Below, piece by piece: positions 33,772-47,524 of a DNA stretch of 64,000 bases (its first letter is position 1; each line of letters begins with the position of its first letter). The DNA is from Clarireedia homoeocarpa (lineage: Eukaryota; Ascomycota; Leotiomycetes; Helotiales; Rutstroemiaceae): assembly GCA_001465935.1 (NCBI GenBank), contig LNKV01000049.1, positions 186,001-250,000 of the forward strand, read 5' to 3'. Below the pieces are notes generated by a model. The model saw only the letters and a program-made list of their open reading frames with translations, searched no databases and was not told the DNA's origin. A program made the translations under genes and the position numbers.

Positions 33772-34586
33772 TTGTTACGACGGGAATTTGGGATTTCATA
33801 GAATCAGGGTATACTGTGAAGGCCATGCATAGATGATCTTGTGCTTTGTAGAAGCTCACTGAATGGTATAAAATTGCATAGTAAAATGTTCTAGAGAGTA
33901 AAATCTTCCATTATATCTTCTTTGCAGCTGCCTAAGTGATTGTGAGCATGTGAATGTCTATATACAAGTAATTAGATCATACCAAATAGCAGTTTTTTAA
34001 TCTCATAAACTCATTAATGCATTTGTCTTTATGAACTGAGTTGTAGTCCGCCACAATACATTTGCCGTAAACGGAAGCCTATGATGTTGTTAACTACGGA
34101 TTTGATGCAAAGGTATAGTGAACACAAGATATGAATACGTACTTCTGTCGAGCATTTAGCAACCGCTTGAGCGAACTTTTCGATTGGCCTTGTCTTGGTA
34201 GGCATTTTTGAGGGTTGTTCTGCCGTTAGAAGATTGTAGACCGACGAACATGGACCAATTCGAGAATGGATGGATGGATGACTTCAATATCTTCGGTCCC
34301 TCTTCACTGTAACGACGCTAGTCTTTAAGCAGTCTAGCGTAACCCGTCCGTCTCTCAACCAGCCCCATTCTGTGCGCGGGTCGCGAAAATGATATGCATC
34401 AATTCGCGTGAACCGTACCGGTAGCAATCCACAACTCGCGATCAAAAGCTTCAAAATTAATAATTGTGCATGTTTTGGCATTGCATATTTTGCTCTTCTC
34501 TTTTCCATTGATGTATCGTCAATATGCGATATCACATGTACCAGAATTACCAGTACAGCTAGCCATATGCCTTTTCAAAAGGTCCC
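33772..34586. other. Intergenic between IleRS and Sfi1-like gene
   Basis: 815 bp holding the 3' region of IleRS and the promoter of the next gene. Nothing else recognised. Confidence 0.55.
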
Positions 34587-37500
34587 ATGCCTCCACTGTC
34601 AGTTCAGTCAACACGCGATGCCGGAACCATTGCTTCAAACTCCGTTGAGCCTTTCTACACCGATGATGGTATGATGAAGCTTAATGTGGTGAATTGAATC
34701 CCAGCGATACTGATATCGTCTAGATTTGGTTATTCTACATGACATTGTTGTTCTTGCGCAACAAATACTACCCAAGCTCCCGGCGCGCGAACGATTACCC
34801 ACCAACGCACTTTTTAAAGCCTACTATGAGATATTACCACAAATTGGAATCGATGCCGATCATGATAGTCGCTATGCACGGATTTTGTTTAAAATTGGTA
34901 ACCTGCGCGGTTTCGATGGAACTCTATTTGAAAAGTTCGAGGAAGTTTTGTGGCAAAGAGGTATCACCCTCGAATTTGATGGAGACGACCATGATGACTT
35001 GCGAAGCGACAAGATCATCATTCAGGATATCGTGGAGAACCAAGTTGAAAGCGATACCCTCTACCAAGACGAAAATCAGCCCCAGCTCCCGCGGCGCAAT
35101 TCGGAAAGCTCTGTCTGGGATTTGGGAAACGAGGCTCAAGCTATTCATTCGAAGCATAAAAGAAGGAACAGATCGGCTTCACCACTTGGGCCGAATACAC
35201 CAGGTCAGGCCCATGGGATGCGGAGCTTCCTATCGCAAGCGACGAGGGCAGTCTCACCCGAGCCTTTACCAGAGCCACCAAGCACTACCCAGAAAGGTCG
35301 TGAAGAGCGCGCAGTGCATAATGTTAGAACCTGGCTAGAGGCCAGTGAAGAACCACCTCGTAGACGTGGTAGATCAGTCTCAACGCATGGCAGTATACGC
35401 ATACATCGACATCCAGAAACCGCAGGTCAAAGGGGCCGCACGTCCGTCAGAGACCAATTATTTTTTGACGTAGATGAATACAGAGATGGAAATGATGATA
35501 CAATTGTCTCTTCTATATCCGAAATTGACGAGCAGTCGAACTCCAGCGACATTGTTCATAAGAGAGGGCCCTATAACTTGTTAGAGACGAAAGCCGCGGT
35601 CATATCTCATCACTACCTTCAAATCATGATTCGTAAGAAGCTACGTCTATGGCGACATCTAGCTTTGCAAAGTCAGGAATATAGCGCTCAACTTGAGCTC
35701 AAAGCTTCAAGACATGATAGCCTTGTACTTCTTCGTCAAGCCTTCTATACGTGGTTGGATGGCTTCCGCTCCATCAGAGATGAGCGGCGTACAAAGGCAG
35801 CAGCTGATGAAGCAGCGCAACAGAAAGAACAGGAACGAGAAAGGCGTTTCGCGAATTACGAGAGGCGCGCGGAAAAGCTGAGAAATCAAAACATCAAAGG
35901 AAAATTTTTCGACATATGGAGACAGGCAGCATTTAAGCAAGTTCAGGTAACTTTCGCAGCCAAAAGACACATCCTCAGGGCGCGGGCCTTCAATGCGTGG
36001 AGAAACTTCACAGTCGTGAACGAAGAGAAAGTTCGAAAGATGCGACTGAAGAAGTTTTTCAACATTTGGAAGACCCGAAACACGATTCATGAGACGAATA
36101 CCGATATGGCTTACCAAATGTATGACGATAACCTCCTCCAGAACACATTTCGGAAATGGTTTCACGAGCACAAGGTTCTCAATTTTGAGTATCAGAGCGA
36201 TCAAATCCTCAAACAACGAGCACTTCTGCGATGGGTTTCTCTAACGCGGGCTGTGGAGGAAGCTCATCGTATTGCTGAGGACGAAAGACAATTGAACCTA
36301 GCTTGGAATGCTTGGAACGTTTGGAAGGCAAAAGCCGAGATGCACGCTATTCAAATGGAGGACGCAGATTGTGCTAACAAGGTAAAGATTTGTCAGAACG
36401 CGTTGACGAAATGGCGTCGTCAAACTCAGTTTGTCCCTGCGGAGAAAATATTACGAATTGATGTAGACACGAGACTGTTGCGGGACACATTTTCGACCTG
36501 GCTACTTCGGACACGACAGGAGAGGCAGGCTTCTGAGGTTGATCGGTCCAGAATTCTTCGTGAAGCGTTAACCACTTGGCGGCATGGTGTAAGATGCAAA
36601 AGGTTGCGCGACATTGCTGATGATCGTGCTGTTGCAAAGACGTTCAAAACGTGGAGATTGGCGGCCAAACTCGTCATTGCTAAGCAATTGAAAAAGCAGC
36701 AAACTATGTATACATACATGGAAGTTTGGTATGACAGATTCCAGAATTCGAGGAGCAGACGCTGGGAACGCGAGGAGCTAGCCCGACGGCACGACAATAA
36801 GATTACTGCTACCCTGGTACTTCGACAATGGTATGCAAGCATGTACGACACTTCAGAAATCGAAGCTGCAGCTGCAGAATTCCATGCGCCAAGAATTTTA
36901 AGCCGGGCTCTCATCCCATGGCGCGAAAAAGTTCAGCACACAATGCGACTGCAGAAAATAGCCCGCGATGCTCAATTTTACTTCTTGGCAACGAAGATCT
37001 TGAAAAGATGGAAATCTTCTACAGAGGCAGCTAAACGTGAAAAGCGCAAAGTCGCATATGCCCAAGTACGTAGGATGACGAAGGTAAACCTAGCAAGGAA
37101 TATGGTGTCACGGTGGCGTGAACGAACACAAGAAGTCACGGTGCTTAGAGATCGGGCAGAACAGATTGCCTACAACAAGACCGTGATCATAGGAATGAAC
37201 TTGTTTGATCAATGGAGGGGTAGGACCGAAGAGATGATAGAAATGGAATCGCTGTGGCGTGAACACGTGCTGAAAAAGTTCTTCAATGTATGGAAGAATC
37301 GCTCGTGGGCCTTCCAGAATCTCAATATTGAAGCCAAGCTAGACTTCCAGGAACGTCGACAAAGTCGTGCCATCAGAAAATGGAGCCTACGGACAATCCA
37401 AATCAAAGCTCAAACTAGCACTGCGACTGAAGTTCGCGAAAAGAATACACGAAAATCTTTCAGGAAGATGTTCAACTATTGGCGTCAAAGGACTGCACAA

Positions 37501-37896
37501 CAACGACCTATTGTACAGGTGGGGACACCACCTGGAACCGACACTGCCGAAAACTGGTCGGATTTTGGAGACGACGATGTGGACATGGATGAGATAACTC
37601 GAAGGTTTCATGAAACTCATGATTCTGCACGCACCGTCACTCTTCCCTTCAACCCCGTGACTCCAAAGCCAGGGTATATGGCTACACCTTCACGAAGATC
37701 GGAGAGAGTAATAGCTGCAGTATCAAGATTTAGTTCTACTACACCAAGGGCGCCCTTATCTACCCCACTCGAACGCCAGCTACGAGCTGGATATTTTGGA
37801 GGTTCTCTCCGAGCTTTTCGGCGGGGACGAAGTACATTAGGAATGGATGCTGGGTTTGCAGACCTCCCAGAAGCAGGTACGAATAATGATTTGTAG
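34587..37896 (+). CDS. Sfi1-like spindle pole body / centrin-binding protein
   Basis: A 1084-residue protein with many imperfect repeats that place a Trp after aromatic and aliphatic residues (FFDIWRQAAF, AFNAWRNF, FFNIWKTR, TFRKWFHEH, ALLRWVSLT, ALTKWRRQ, TFKTWRLA, and so on) across about residues 310-960. This is the Sfi1 pattern: each repeat is a helix that binds one centrin/Cdc31, building the spindle pole body half-bridge. Two exons fit: 34587-34668 and 34724-37896. The first encodes MPPLSVQSTRDAG..., and the short intron joins FYTDD to LVILHDIVVLAQQILPKLPARERLPT. A conserved N-terminal block ends at ILFKIGNLRGFDGTLFEKFEEVL. The C-terminus is disordered and contains several S/T-P sites, consistent with cell-cycle kinase control as known for Sfi1. 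Confidence 0.92.
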
Positions 37897-38466
37897 ATAT
37901 TTTAGCATTATGCACTGTGAGGCGTTTAACCGGGCTGTGTTGATACTGGGTTTTGGATTCAGGGACTTGCTGTCGGAGCATGGCGTAAGGTCATTTTGTA
38001 TGACGACTGGATAGCCACATATGTTGTGGTATGAATTATGTCCTTGTGGCGTTCTGCTTGAGCACAAATAGCCGTTTGGTGACATTCAATGTGGATAAGA
38101 GCTTATCGCACAAAGAATATGAGACATTATCAAAATTGCGGAATGCGTATTGCGTGAGTGAAGGATAGTGAAAGTAGTGATCGGATTGAAAATGCCCAGA
38201 TATTAGTCAATAAGTCCCGACTGCGATGCAATGTAAGGAATCCGAGGTCAATTGACCTGCTCTGGTGATTGTCTCGGAAAAACTGTTTCACCGAAGTGAG
38301 AGCTTCAAGCTCGAGCTGCGACATTTGGGCAGCATCTCGAATCCCCACTAACGAGTCTAGAGCCTTACGATTCCTCATGAAATACCAATCAATAGTCGCT
38401 TATCTCGAGACGTTATTCATGACCGCTTGTTTATAGTATGCTCCGGAATGCGCGCCAACAAATAGT
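37897..38466. other. Intergenic between Sfi1-like and RAV1-like genes
   Basis: 570 bp. Nothing recognised beyond the expected 3' and 5' regions. Confidence 0.5.
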
Positions 38467-41400
38467 ATGAGAGCAGTGCTTCCTGGAAGGGCACAGGCCA
38501 AGCTTCAAGCTGTCTGTACTGGCTATTGGGACAACAGAAGGCTCGTAGTAAGTCTGCGACGAATTTCCATGGAAATTGGGTCAGATTTTCTGATTCTTAG
38601 CGCTTTTAATAGGCATATATCACCGGGAATGCATTCGTCATCCTCGCCGGCGCAGATTCCATCTTACAAACGATATATGATGACGACGACGATCAACTTG
38701 TAGCTATTGCGCTCGACGAAGCTACTGGGAAGATAGCAACATGCGCGAAGTCAAATGTTAGGGTTTACAAGCCATACGGACAAGGCGAGGATGCGTTGAA
38801 GGTTAGCATACACAACCATATTTGGTCCTTTCCGGGAACGCGGGACTGAATTAATGTTTAGTGGTCACTCCAACATAGTATATCGATCGATGAAACCGGC
38901 AAAGATGAGGCAATCACATTATCTTGGGGTATCGCAGAGGAACTGTTGGTGGGCAGTTCCTGGCTCACGCTACTCTCGACAAGCAATGCGCCCACAGTGA
39001 TCTGGAAACAACAACTTGCGAATCCGGTCAAGTTTGCGAATGTCTCCTACGACTCTGCATATATTGCTTCGTCTGGTAAATATGATAGGCTAGTTAAGAT
39101 ATGGAGGAGGTTGTCATTCGGAGTGGACGATACGAGGTTCGATTTCACCTACCTACCGCACCCGAGAACGGTCACAAACATACATTGGAGGAGGCCATTC
39201 CACATCGATCAGACAATTGAAAATGTGCTCTACACAATTTGCGCCGATGATGTACTGAGAATATGGACGCCAATGGATGCACATCCTTTGCAGAGTTTGC
39301 AGCTATGGGGTCAAATCGATTTACAAGAGTCAATACAGCCGAGAAGCTTGGGAGAGAAGGAGTCGAATATGCGCTTCGCTTTCATAATTGACAGCAGGGA
39401 CTTCACGGTCGCGACCGAGCATGCGGTTCAGCAAAGGACAACGAATAATAACAAGGAAGACCTTGCTTTGGCGCATTTGATTGAGGTTGCGAACCGTAAT
39501 CCTGAAATATGTGTTGTTCTGGACGAACATGGACACCTTTCTGCATGGGGCTTGGAAAATGTGGCATCAAAGAAGAACCAGGCTACTAATGTCTTTAACA
39601 TTGCACATACCCATGGTTTAGACATGAATTTGCCTATGGATCTAGAGGACGATTTATCTTACGTCCAGCTTCATAATTTTTGCAACCAGTCCGGGGGAAA
39701 CCTAAATATATTAGTCCATCATTTTGATGGCAAGATCGAATTCTTTGAAACGAACGTTGCAGATTTGTTTGATCCATCACCAAGATCAAATCGTGTCACT
39801 TCGAAAGCTGTATGGACTGGCCATTCTGGGCCCATTAAGAAGATTGTGCGCAATGTCAGCGGGCGTGCAGTGGTTTCAAGGACGGACGATAACGAAAGTA
39901 TTGTGTGGAAGCATATGGAAAAACCTGGTAGCACTTCCATTGTTCCCCAAAGTATCATTACACAGTCAGAGCACATTCATCGAATATGCGTCATGAGAAA
40001 GGGCAATTTTGTGATCTTTCTGCATCATGATCATATCACTTTGTGGGATACACGAAGTGCCGAAGCGATCAAGTTAGCGGACTGCAGGTTTTCCGCAGTT
40101 GGAAAACCACTTTGCATCCTCATGTTGCCCGAAGAAATCAAAGAAGGTCCTATTGCGCATGTAGCTACGATCACATCGAAGATGAAAGGGATTGTATGGG
40201 AGGTTAAGTTGCCCCAAAGAAGAGGCAGTTCTCACGTTAATGGTCACCAAGGGGCATCGATCCGTGAATTCTGCCAAATTGACCTTGGGGGGTCGGATGA
40301 TCTTGCCTACGTTTTACCAGTAGACCCTGCAGGATCGCCTTCAGTCATTTCCGGGTTTCTGGATACTTTTGCGCGCGATATTGCCATATCATATACTCAC
40401 TCCGGTCTTTTGAGATCTTGGACAGCCAGGATTGACATGCAGGCTCAAAAAGTCGATTGGCTAGAGACGTGCTCGGTAGATACGGGAATCTCAGAGCCAG
40501 CCTTAGCAAGCGGGAGCTCAATACGAAAGGCCGCTCTTGTAAACTCGAGCAGGTCTGAATTAACTATCTGGGACGTCAGGGGCGCACAACTTGAATATGC
40601 TCAGGACTATGAGTCTCAAGACAACATCCAAGATTTAGATTGGACATCAACCCCAGATGACCAGTCTATATTAGCTGTAGGCTTCAGATACAAAGTGATA
40701 CTACTGGCTCAGATGCGATATGATTATTTAAACAAAGGCCCTGCATGGGCTGCTATTCGGGAAGTCAACATCCGAGATTTGACACCTCACCCAATTGGCG
40801 ATTCTACATGGTTGGGTGGCGGCAACTTCATAGTTGGAGCAGGTAACCAACTATTCGTCTATGATCAACATATCGATTCCACTTCATCTGCTCTTCTACC
40901 TCCTCGCAAAACTCCTTGGGACCTTTTTGACATCGTTTCGAGACTCAACGGCCCACTTCCTGTCTATCATCCTCAATTTCTGGCTCAATGTATCCTTGCA
41001 GGAAAAAGTGCTTTGGTGCAACATATTCTTCTGGCACTCTATAAAATTCTCAAATACTATGTTGAGGGAGAGACCATTGACTCCCATCTCGGGATGGACA
41101 CAGAAGATTTTTACATTAATTCGAATAGCACTGCAACTTCTACTAAAGAAAAGAAGTCGGCTTTTGACAGCTTTTCGGAGGACAGCGAAGTGGAAACAGT
41201 CACTGAGGACGTTGCGACATATATCACCGAGAAACTAACCAAAACTGCACTTCCACAACTTTCCAGTCAGGAGCAGATTCACTTGGCCGATATTGTTGAG
41301 TGTGTCGCTATTGTTGAACGCCAAAGACGATCGATGGATGATAATGCTGCAAGATTCATGTTGTTTTTTCGACAACATACTCTACGGCGTGGTCGCGCCA

Positions 41401-42812
41401 ACGAAGTGGCTTTGTCCTGGAGAGAAATTAATTGGGCATATCATAGTGATAGTCAGGATATTTTAACAGATATGATCTCACGTCAATTTCACGGCAAAAT
41501 GTTATGGGAGCACGCGAGAGAAAGCGGTATTTTCATGTGGATGACGGACTCAACTGCCCTGGTAAGTGTTTATTCCGGAACAAGGAACAGTAACGGTAGA
41601 GATATGTGCTAACAGATTCTAGAAAGCTCAATTTGAAGTCATTGCTAGAAACGAATACACGAAGAGCGATCTCAAAAACCCGACCGATTGCAGTCTCTAC
41701 TATCTTGCTTTGAAAAAGAAAGCAGTGCTACTAGGTCTTTGGCGAATGGCGGCTTGGAATCGTGAACAAGGAGCCACGACTAAATTACTTGCAAACAATT
41801 TTGCAGAGAAGAAGTGGCGGACAGCTGCTATGAAGAACGCCTATGCTCTACTTGGGAAGCGTAGATTTGGTGAGTAAACTTTCATCTTGAAGCGTATAAG
41901 CTTGAGCTTCAGCTGCTGACCAATCTTAGAATACGCAGCAGCATTCTTCTTGCTCGCTGATTGTCTCAAAGATGCCGTCAATGTGATATTGAATCAAATT
42001 AAAGATCTTCAACTCGCTATCGCAGTCACACGAGTATACGAAGGAGAGCATGGACCCGTCTTAAAGGAACTCCTTGAAGAAAAGGTCCTACCACTGGCCT
42101 CTCAAGAAGGTAATCGCTGGTTAGCATCTTGGGCTTTCTGGATGTTACATCGTCGGGACATGTCCGTACGAGCTCTAGTCGTAAGTTCACCCCTAACATT
42201 TCTCCTATTTCCTCCTTTCACTTCCCATCCATTCGTTCCAAACTCTCAACTAACACCCCTACCCCCTAGACACCCGTCTACACCCTCCTCGAAACCCCCC
42301 GATCCCCCGACCTCCAAGCCAAACTCTTCCTAACCGATGATCCGGCACTCGTCATCCTATACGCACAGCTCCGGCAAAAAACCCTGCAGACCCTCCGCGG
42401 CGCATCGAAAGTTACCTCCCGTATCGAATGGGCCTTTGTGCTGCATAATGCGCGCTTGTACGATCGCATGGGATGTGATTTACTAGCGTTGGATCTGGTA
42501 AGGAATTGGGAGTTCCTGCTCCCTGCGACGCCGACTGTGCAAGCGAGGAGTTTGGAAGAGAGGAGTTTGGGGGGTGAGGTTCCAGTGGATCCGAGGAAGT
42601 TGTTAAGGAGGAGGAGCAGCCTGGTAGTGGCGGATTTGCCAGTGGCGGGGTTGGGGTTGGGGTTGGGTGTGGGTGTGGGGGGAGGAACGGGAGGGGGAAT
42701 GGGAGATGTGAAGGAGAATGCGCATGCGGCGATTGGGAGTAGTGTTAAGAAACCGCCGACGGTATTTGAGGAGCCGGAGGCGAGTAGTTTGTTGGATAGT
42801 TTTGGATTTTAG
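38467..42812 (+). CDS. RAV1: RAVE complex subunit 1 (Rav1 / DmX-like)
   Basis: The large subunit of the RAVE complex, which promotes assembly of the V1 and V0 sectors of the vacuolar H+-ATPase. Six exons fit: 38467-38547, 38613-38801, 38862-41561, 41623-41869, 41930-42180 and 42270-42812, giving 1336 residues. The N-terminal half is a WD40-like propeller region (SYDSAYIASSGKYDRLVKIWRR, VLRIWTPMDAHPLQ, WTGHSGPIKKI). The second half matches the Rav1p_C region: FDIVSRLNGPLPVYHPQFLAQCILAGK, LKKKAVLLGLWRMAAWNREQGATTKLLANNF, KKWRTAAMKNAYALLGKRRFEYAAAFFLLADCLKDA and LASWAFWMLHRRD. All introns are short GT-AG. The C-terminal 100 residues include a Gly/Leu/Val repeat (GLGLGLGVGVGGG), and the coding strand flips from C-rich to G-rich near 42430. 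Confidence 0.94.
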
Positions 42813-45322
42813 GGGAGAGTGGAGGAGGGGTTGGCTTGGCTTGGGTGATGTGAGGTGACTGAGAGGAGGAGGAGGAGGAGGAGGAGGTTGTGTTGAGCCG
42901 AATTGGGCCTGGACCTGAACAAGTTGGTTTATTCGCATGTGTGGATAATAATCGTAGCAGTAGCACTGCATTAGTATCAAGTAGTTGGCTAGTTAGTTAG
43001 TAGTACATCACACCCTCAGGTTTCTCTTTGATCTCCATTTTGGGTTGGTCAAAGGAAGGGGAAGGGGAAGGGGAAGGGGAAGGGGGAAGTGAGTGAGTGA
43101 GTGAGTGAGTGAGTGCAATATGATGAGATGGGATGGGATGATGTGATTAATACAAATACAACAAACATATCAAGCAAGCCGTCCTCTAAAAAAATTCACC
43201 CCCAAAAGTGAGTGAGAAAAGACTTCCACGAAACATTTCCACCTCTTCTCCCTCCAGACCAGACTAGACTAGACTAGATTACAGGGTATCTATCTAATCC
43301 ATCTAAACACGGCACGGCTACAGTTTCCTCGACCCGAGTTCTTGCTTGCTTCCCAATCAATAAATACCATGCATGCATGCATGGTGTGCTTGCTTTCTCC
43401 TCCTCGCATTCAAATTTGGTCGTTCGTTTCAATCCCGTTGTGTGGAAACTACAGTAGACTGACTGCTGGAGCACACGGCTACCTACTTTCTTCCTTGGTA
43501 CAATATCAATCTGTACAAATAAAAATACCACCCACAAGTAATATATGTATAATGATATACAAAGTAACGTTTGCTTGCACACTTAATCTAGATTATCTAT
43601 CTACAGATCGGTATCTATCTATCGCCCCATATCATATCATTTCCATCATACACTCGCCCAATTTTTTTTTTTTTTTTAAGAGTCCCATATCAACATTCAT
43701 ATTCATAACCATATCCACATGCATACAATCCATTCATTATGCCCATCTCATAATCACCTAATAGTGAGCGCTCAAACGCAAGGAGCAATTTTTCCTCTTC
43801 CTCATCCAGATTTTAGACTACCATTGCAGGTTCCCCAACCTCAAACTTGTGATACAAATGTACAAAGCTCGTCCGCAAGAATACAGGGGGAAAACAATAC
43901 ATATTAAAAAAAACCCCTGCCATTATACACCGCCAGCGATGAACAAGCACATTTTTGTACAATCTAACGAAGAGAAAGAGGAACACAGAGAGAGGGGTTA
44001 AGGGGAAAAAAAGAAATCTAGACAAGTAGCACAAGACCAGATAACAGATGACAAGATAGAGCACAGAGCACAGCACATTCCAAAAAAAGAAACGAAAGGA
44101 AACAAAATGAAAGCGTATAAAAAGAAATCAAACCAAAATCGTTCTTTCTCATCATACTATTTTAAGAAACCCTCCCAATCATAACCCAGGTTTGTCCCAA
44201 ACCTAAAATCCCAAAATCCGCTCATGAAGCATTTTCGCTTTGCCCGCTTTCACGCCCATGTCCCAAAAATGTCCCTAAAGAAGCCCGAAAGCCCAAACGC
44301 TGTAGAAAACTGAAAACAAAGGAAAAAAAGAAGAACGTTCGAGAGCTCGCCCATGCGTAACATGACGAAATTTCCAAAGGTATTAGGGTCTGGATTCTAG
44401 TGGGGCTTTGATCCTTTCTTTTCTTTTTCTGAGATTCATGAAAATGCATAATTTAGCTCATAAGATGCGGTTGTGTGCATTCCCCCCAAAAGGAAGAAGA
44501 AAAAGTAAGAAAGCCATAAAAAACAAAATCATGATGTCATAGTCGTCTTGTGTCATGTAACCTAACCGCTACTCGCAGGTATGGTGTGTGTGCGTGCTGT
44601 ATGTGTAAACGGAGTATCGGTACGGGGATCCCCAGTTTTATGAGCAGAAACATGGCAGCATGAATGATGATTCCCTTCCAGACGTCCAAATGCAAAGAGC
44701 TCCTCCCTCTGACGATCGTGGAGAGAAAGCGGATAACATTGCACCCTTCGTGCATATTGGTCTGCATATTAAACCAAATAGGCCTAAAAGAAAAAAATGG
44801 ACCCAACCGCAACAGGGAAGTTGGTGTGAGGTGTCTCATGATGCTGCTTGACGTACGGGGTGTGGTGCTATCCCATCGCCTATCCCACTAGGCGCAAAGG
44901 CTGGCCGCTGATTGGATGAAGGCGCCGGCGATTTCCTTCCGAGGTAAGACCCTGCGTGTGATGACATCCGTCTTTAAAAAACTTTATCCATCATAATTGT
45001 TCCGGCCCAATCTGGTATCCGAGTTGGGCAGGGAAGTGGGCCGTCGCTCCTGTAGGGTGCAGAGTGGAGTGAGGATGAGAGCGCGGAGTGAAGAGTGGAG
45101 TGAGTTGTGAGTGCCTTTTTCTGACTTAAGGTTGTACGGTGACGGAGTGAGAGTGATGGAGTGGTGGAGTGATGATGTCTTGCTTGATGTGATCTCCGAC
45201 GGATTCCGCCGGTCCGATGGTTGTTTAATCATGATATTGATACTGATCAAAATCGATTTTCGGACATCTAGAAAGCGTACCCCGGTTTTAGTAAGCGCCC
45301 TCTAGGTGAAATTAAGACTAAT
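42813..45322. other. 2.5-kb convergent intergenic region
   Basis: Lies between the RAV1-like (+) and Rpn4-like (-) stop codons. It contains GGAAGG and GTGA arrays at 43052-43114, a palindromic CATGCATGCATG stretch near 43370-43385, and a T17 run near 43662. No convincing gene is present. Long 3' untranslated regions or non-coding transcripts would fit but are not shown. Confidence 0.6.
43052..43114. repeat. (GGAAGG)n followed by (GTGA)n
   Basis: Five GGGGAA-type hexamers pass into about seven GTGA tetramers. Confidence 0.92.
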
Positions 45323-47524
45323 TCAACCCATAGAAACTCCGGTTCCCCTTCTTCTACCCTTGCCGATATGAATTGGTACCTCCGGGTGTACTACCCTCAT
45401 GTGTCTCGTGAGAGCATCATTGCGACTAAATGTCTTTTCTTCCGTACACAACTCACATCGCAATTTCTGTTTACGTGTATTGTGAATCGTATCTTCATGC
45501 CTTGTCAAATCGTACGGGCGTGAAAAGATGGTGTTGCAAGGTTTGCCCGTTGAAGGGTTTATTCTTTCGCACTTGTGTGGACCGCTTTGGCTGTTGAGTT
45601 TTTGTGCCGCCGACGTCATTCCGCGATTTTCCCCACCATTAATGCCCGTGCTGCCGATCAATGATGCAGAGTTGCGATGACCCTCACGTTTATGTTTTTG
45701 TAGCTTTTGAGGTGTCTCGAATCGTAACGTGCATCCATGGTACGTGCATGTGTATGTTCCAGTATCCGCTGTCGTTTGTTGTGGTTTCCTAATCTCCAAC
45801 TGCTGGGGTGACTTGGTATCCGGGGTGTATTCGCTGGAGCTAGTAGAATCCATTGACGTCAGAGCCGCCGGAAAGTCATCTCCTACACTAGACAGGTTGC
45901 TAGATTGTCTTTGTGCTTGAGACACAAAGGGGTATTGCTGCAACTGTGGGACTGGTCGTTGAATGTTTCCGGGTACCGCTGAAGTTGCAAAATTGTATTG
46001 AGCTTGTTGCGGTGTCGTATGCGACGACGATGTAGAATAGGCAGATGAGCTTTCGCGTCTAGTTGTAGCCATACTCCTAAAGCTCTGTTGTGATGCACTG
46101 GTTTCTTCCGACTCAGAAGGCTCTTGTGCGATGACTGGTTGTTGTCGATAAACTGCAGGCGATCGTCTCTGCTGTTGTTGTTGTGGAGGCGGGAATAATG
46201 GCATATTCGCATCTTCGTCGCTCTCGTGATAAACCAAGTCTACATCCTTTGGTGAAATTGTCTTGGGTGTATTTGACTCAGGAGAGGTTCTCTCAAATTG
46301 CTGTTGTAATGCCCTCGCATCATTTTCCGCCTTCTGTTGTTCTCGTAGATGCGTCGCAGTTCCAAATCGCATACTTGGTGATTGTGTACTGAAAGAAGCC
46401 GACGAAGGAGCTAATGGTGAGCCTTGACGGAAGGGTGATCGTTCGCGAGGAGAAAGTGTGGAAGCTATTTGATTGTTTGCGCTTAAATGCTGACTGTTTG
46501 CGGCTTGAAGTCTCTGTGTGAAAACATCGTTTCGTGGAGACATATTGGCAGAAGTCTGAACCGCAGACGCAGGTGTTGAAGGAGGAGCAGAGGTAATCGA
46601 AAAGTTCGGATTGTATAACTCGTCGGCGTAAATATCGGTCATCGTTCGATCGAGTTTAGGCATCGTACTTCTATGTGCTTTAAATTGGGACAAAAGTAAG
46701 TACTCGTTCAACCAAGCGTCCACACTAGAGTTCATACCCGACTTTTGCCTCTCATCTTCACAAGATGGTGGCGTGAATTGTGAGTCACTGCTTGCCACTG
46801 TTGTTAACGAGGGTCTGGTTGGCCCTTGGCCTGAAAATTCTGCAGAGGCCATCAGCTCGTTGCTGTTGCTCAGCTGCTTCGGCAGACCATCGTGGCTCAT
46901 CGTGTATGCCAGTGAACTTGCGTTCGGATAGAAGTTTGGGTAATGAGGTGAAAGGAATTGATCTTGTAGTGGTGTATGCGCGGGAGTTAGAGGTTTCGAC
47001 GACGTTGGTGCGAAATCATGAAAATCATGATAAGATTCACCCGCTACCTGAGGATTCGAGGTTGTTGGAGCAAAGGGGGAAGCTGGAGCTGCGGGTGAGC
47101 CTAAGGAAGAAAGAGAAGATTCGCGATGATGGCGCGGTCTTGTTGTCGTCGAAGTGGGGGTTAATTGACCATTCGACATCCAGCTATTATTCGATTGCTC
47201 CGATTGCATCAGAGATTGCGATTGAACCTGACTTGAAGTAAATTGTTGTGGTTGGAAATCGAACAAGATCTGATCGGATCCGAAATTGAAGTTGATATTA
47301 TGGGAAATACCGTGGGTTGTGAAAGTTGATTGTGGTTGTGGAGTTAAGGGTAACGAGACGGGTACCCAAGGTTGTGCGTGAGGTTGTTGTGGTGTTGAGG
47401 GTATTGATATGTGTTGGGCGTGAGGGAATTGTTGTTGTTGTTGTTGTTGTTGACGTTGATGATGGGATTGAAGAGCTTGATGTAAGGAAGACTGACGTCT
47501 TGGATTATTTTGAGCTAAGATCAT
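45323..47524 (-). CDS. C2H2 zinc-finger transcription factor, Rpn4-like
   Basis: A 733-residue nuclear protein; Rpn4-type factors control proteasome and stress genes. The long frame starts upstream with a TTG, but the first ATG is at 47524 (MILAQNNPRRQSS). The N-terminal 500 residues are disordered, rich in Gln, Ser and Pro, with a Q8 run near residue 25. Near the middle is WLNEYLLLSQF. The C-terminus has three finger-like units: C-x4-C...H-x4-H in TCTYHGCTLRFETPQKLQKH, an atypical CERINPSTGKPC finger with HEDTIH, and CELCTEEKTFSRNDALTRHMRVVH. The last two units are the arrangement seen in filamentous fungal proteins annotated as Rpn4; that name rests on my memory of the family. It is divergent from the NDUFAF2-like gene across 6.1 kb. 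Confidence 0.87.
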   Translation of the reverse strand: MILAQNNPRRQSSLHQALQSHHQRQQQQQQQQFPHAQHISIPSTPQQPHAQPWVPVSLPLTPQPQSTFTTHGISHNINFNFGSDQILFDFQPQQFTSSQVQSQSLMQSEQSNNSWMSNGQLTPTSTTTRPRHHRESSLSSLGSPAAPASPFAPTTSNPQVAGESYHDFHDFAPTSSKPLTPAHTPLQDQFLSPHYPNFYPNASSLAYTMSHDGLPKQLSNSNELMASAEFSGQGPTRPSLTTVASSDSQFTPPSCEDERQKSGMNSSVDAWLNEYLLLSQFKAHRSTMPKLDRTMTDIYADELYNPNFSITSAPPSTPASAVQTSANMSPRNDVFTQRLQAANSQHLSANNQIASTLSPRERSPFRQGSPLAPSSASFSTQSPSMRFGTATHLREQQKAENDARALQQQFERTSPESNTPKTISPKDVDLVYHESDEDANMPLFPPPQQQQQRRSPAVYRQQPVIAQEPSESEETSASQQSFRSMATTRRESSSAYSTSSSHTTPQQAQYNFATSAVPGNIQRPVPQLQQYPFVSQAQRQSSNLSSVGDDFPAALTSMDSTSSSEYTPDTKSPQQLEIRKPQQTTADTGTYTCTYHGCTLRFETPQKLQKHKREGHRNSASLIGSTGINGGENRGMTSAAQKLNSQSGPHKCERINPSTGKPCNTIFSRPYDLTRHEDTIHNTRKQKLRCELCTEEKTFSRNDALTRHMRVVHPEVPIHIGKGRRRGTGVSMG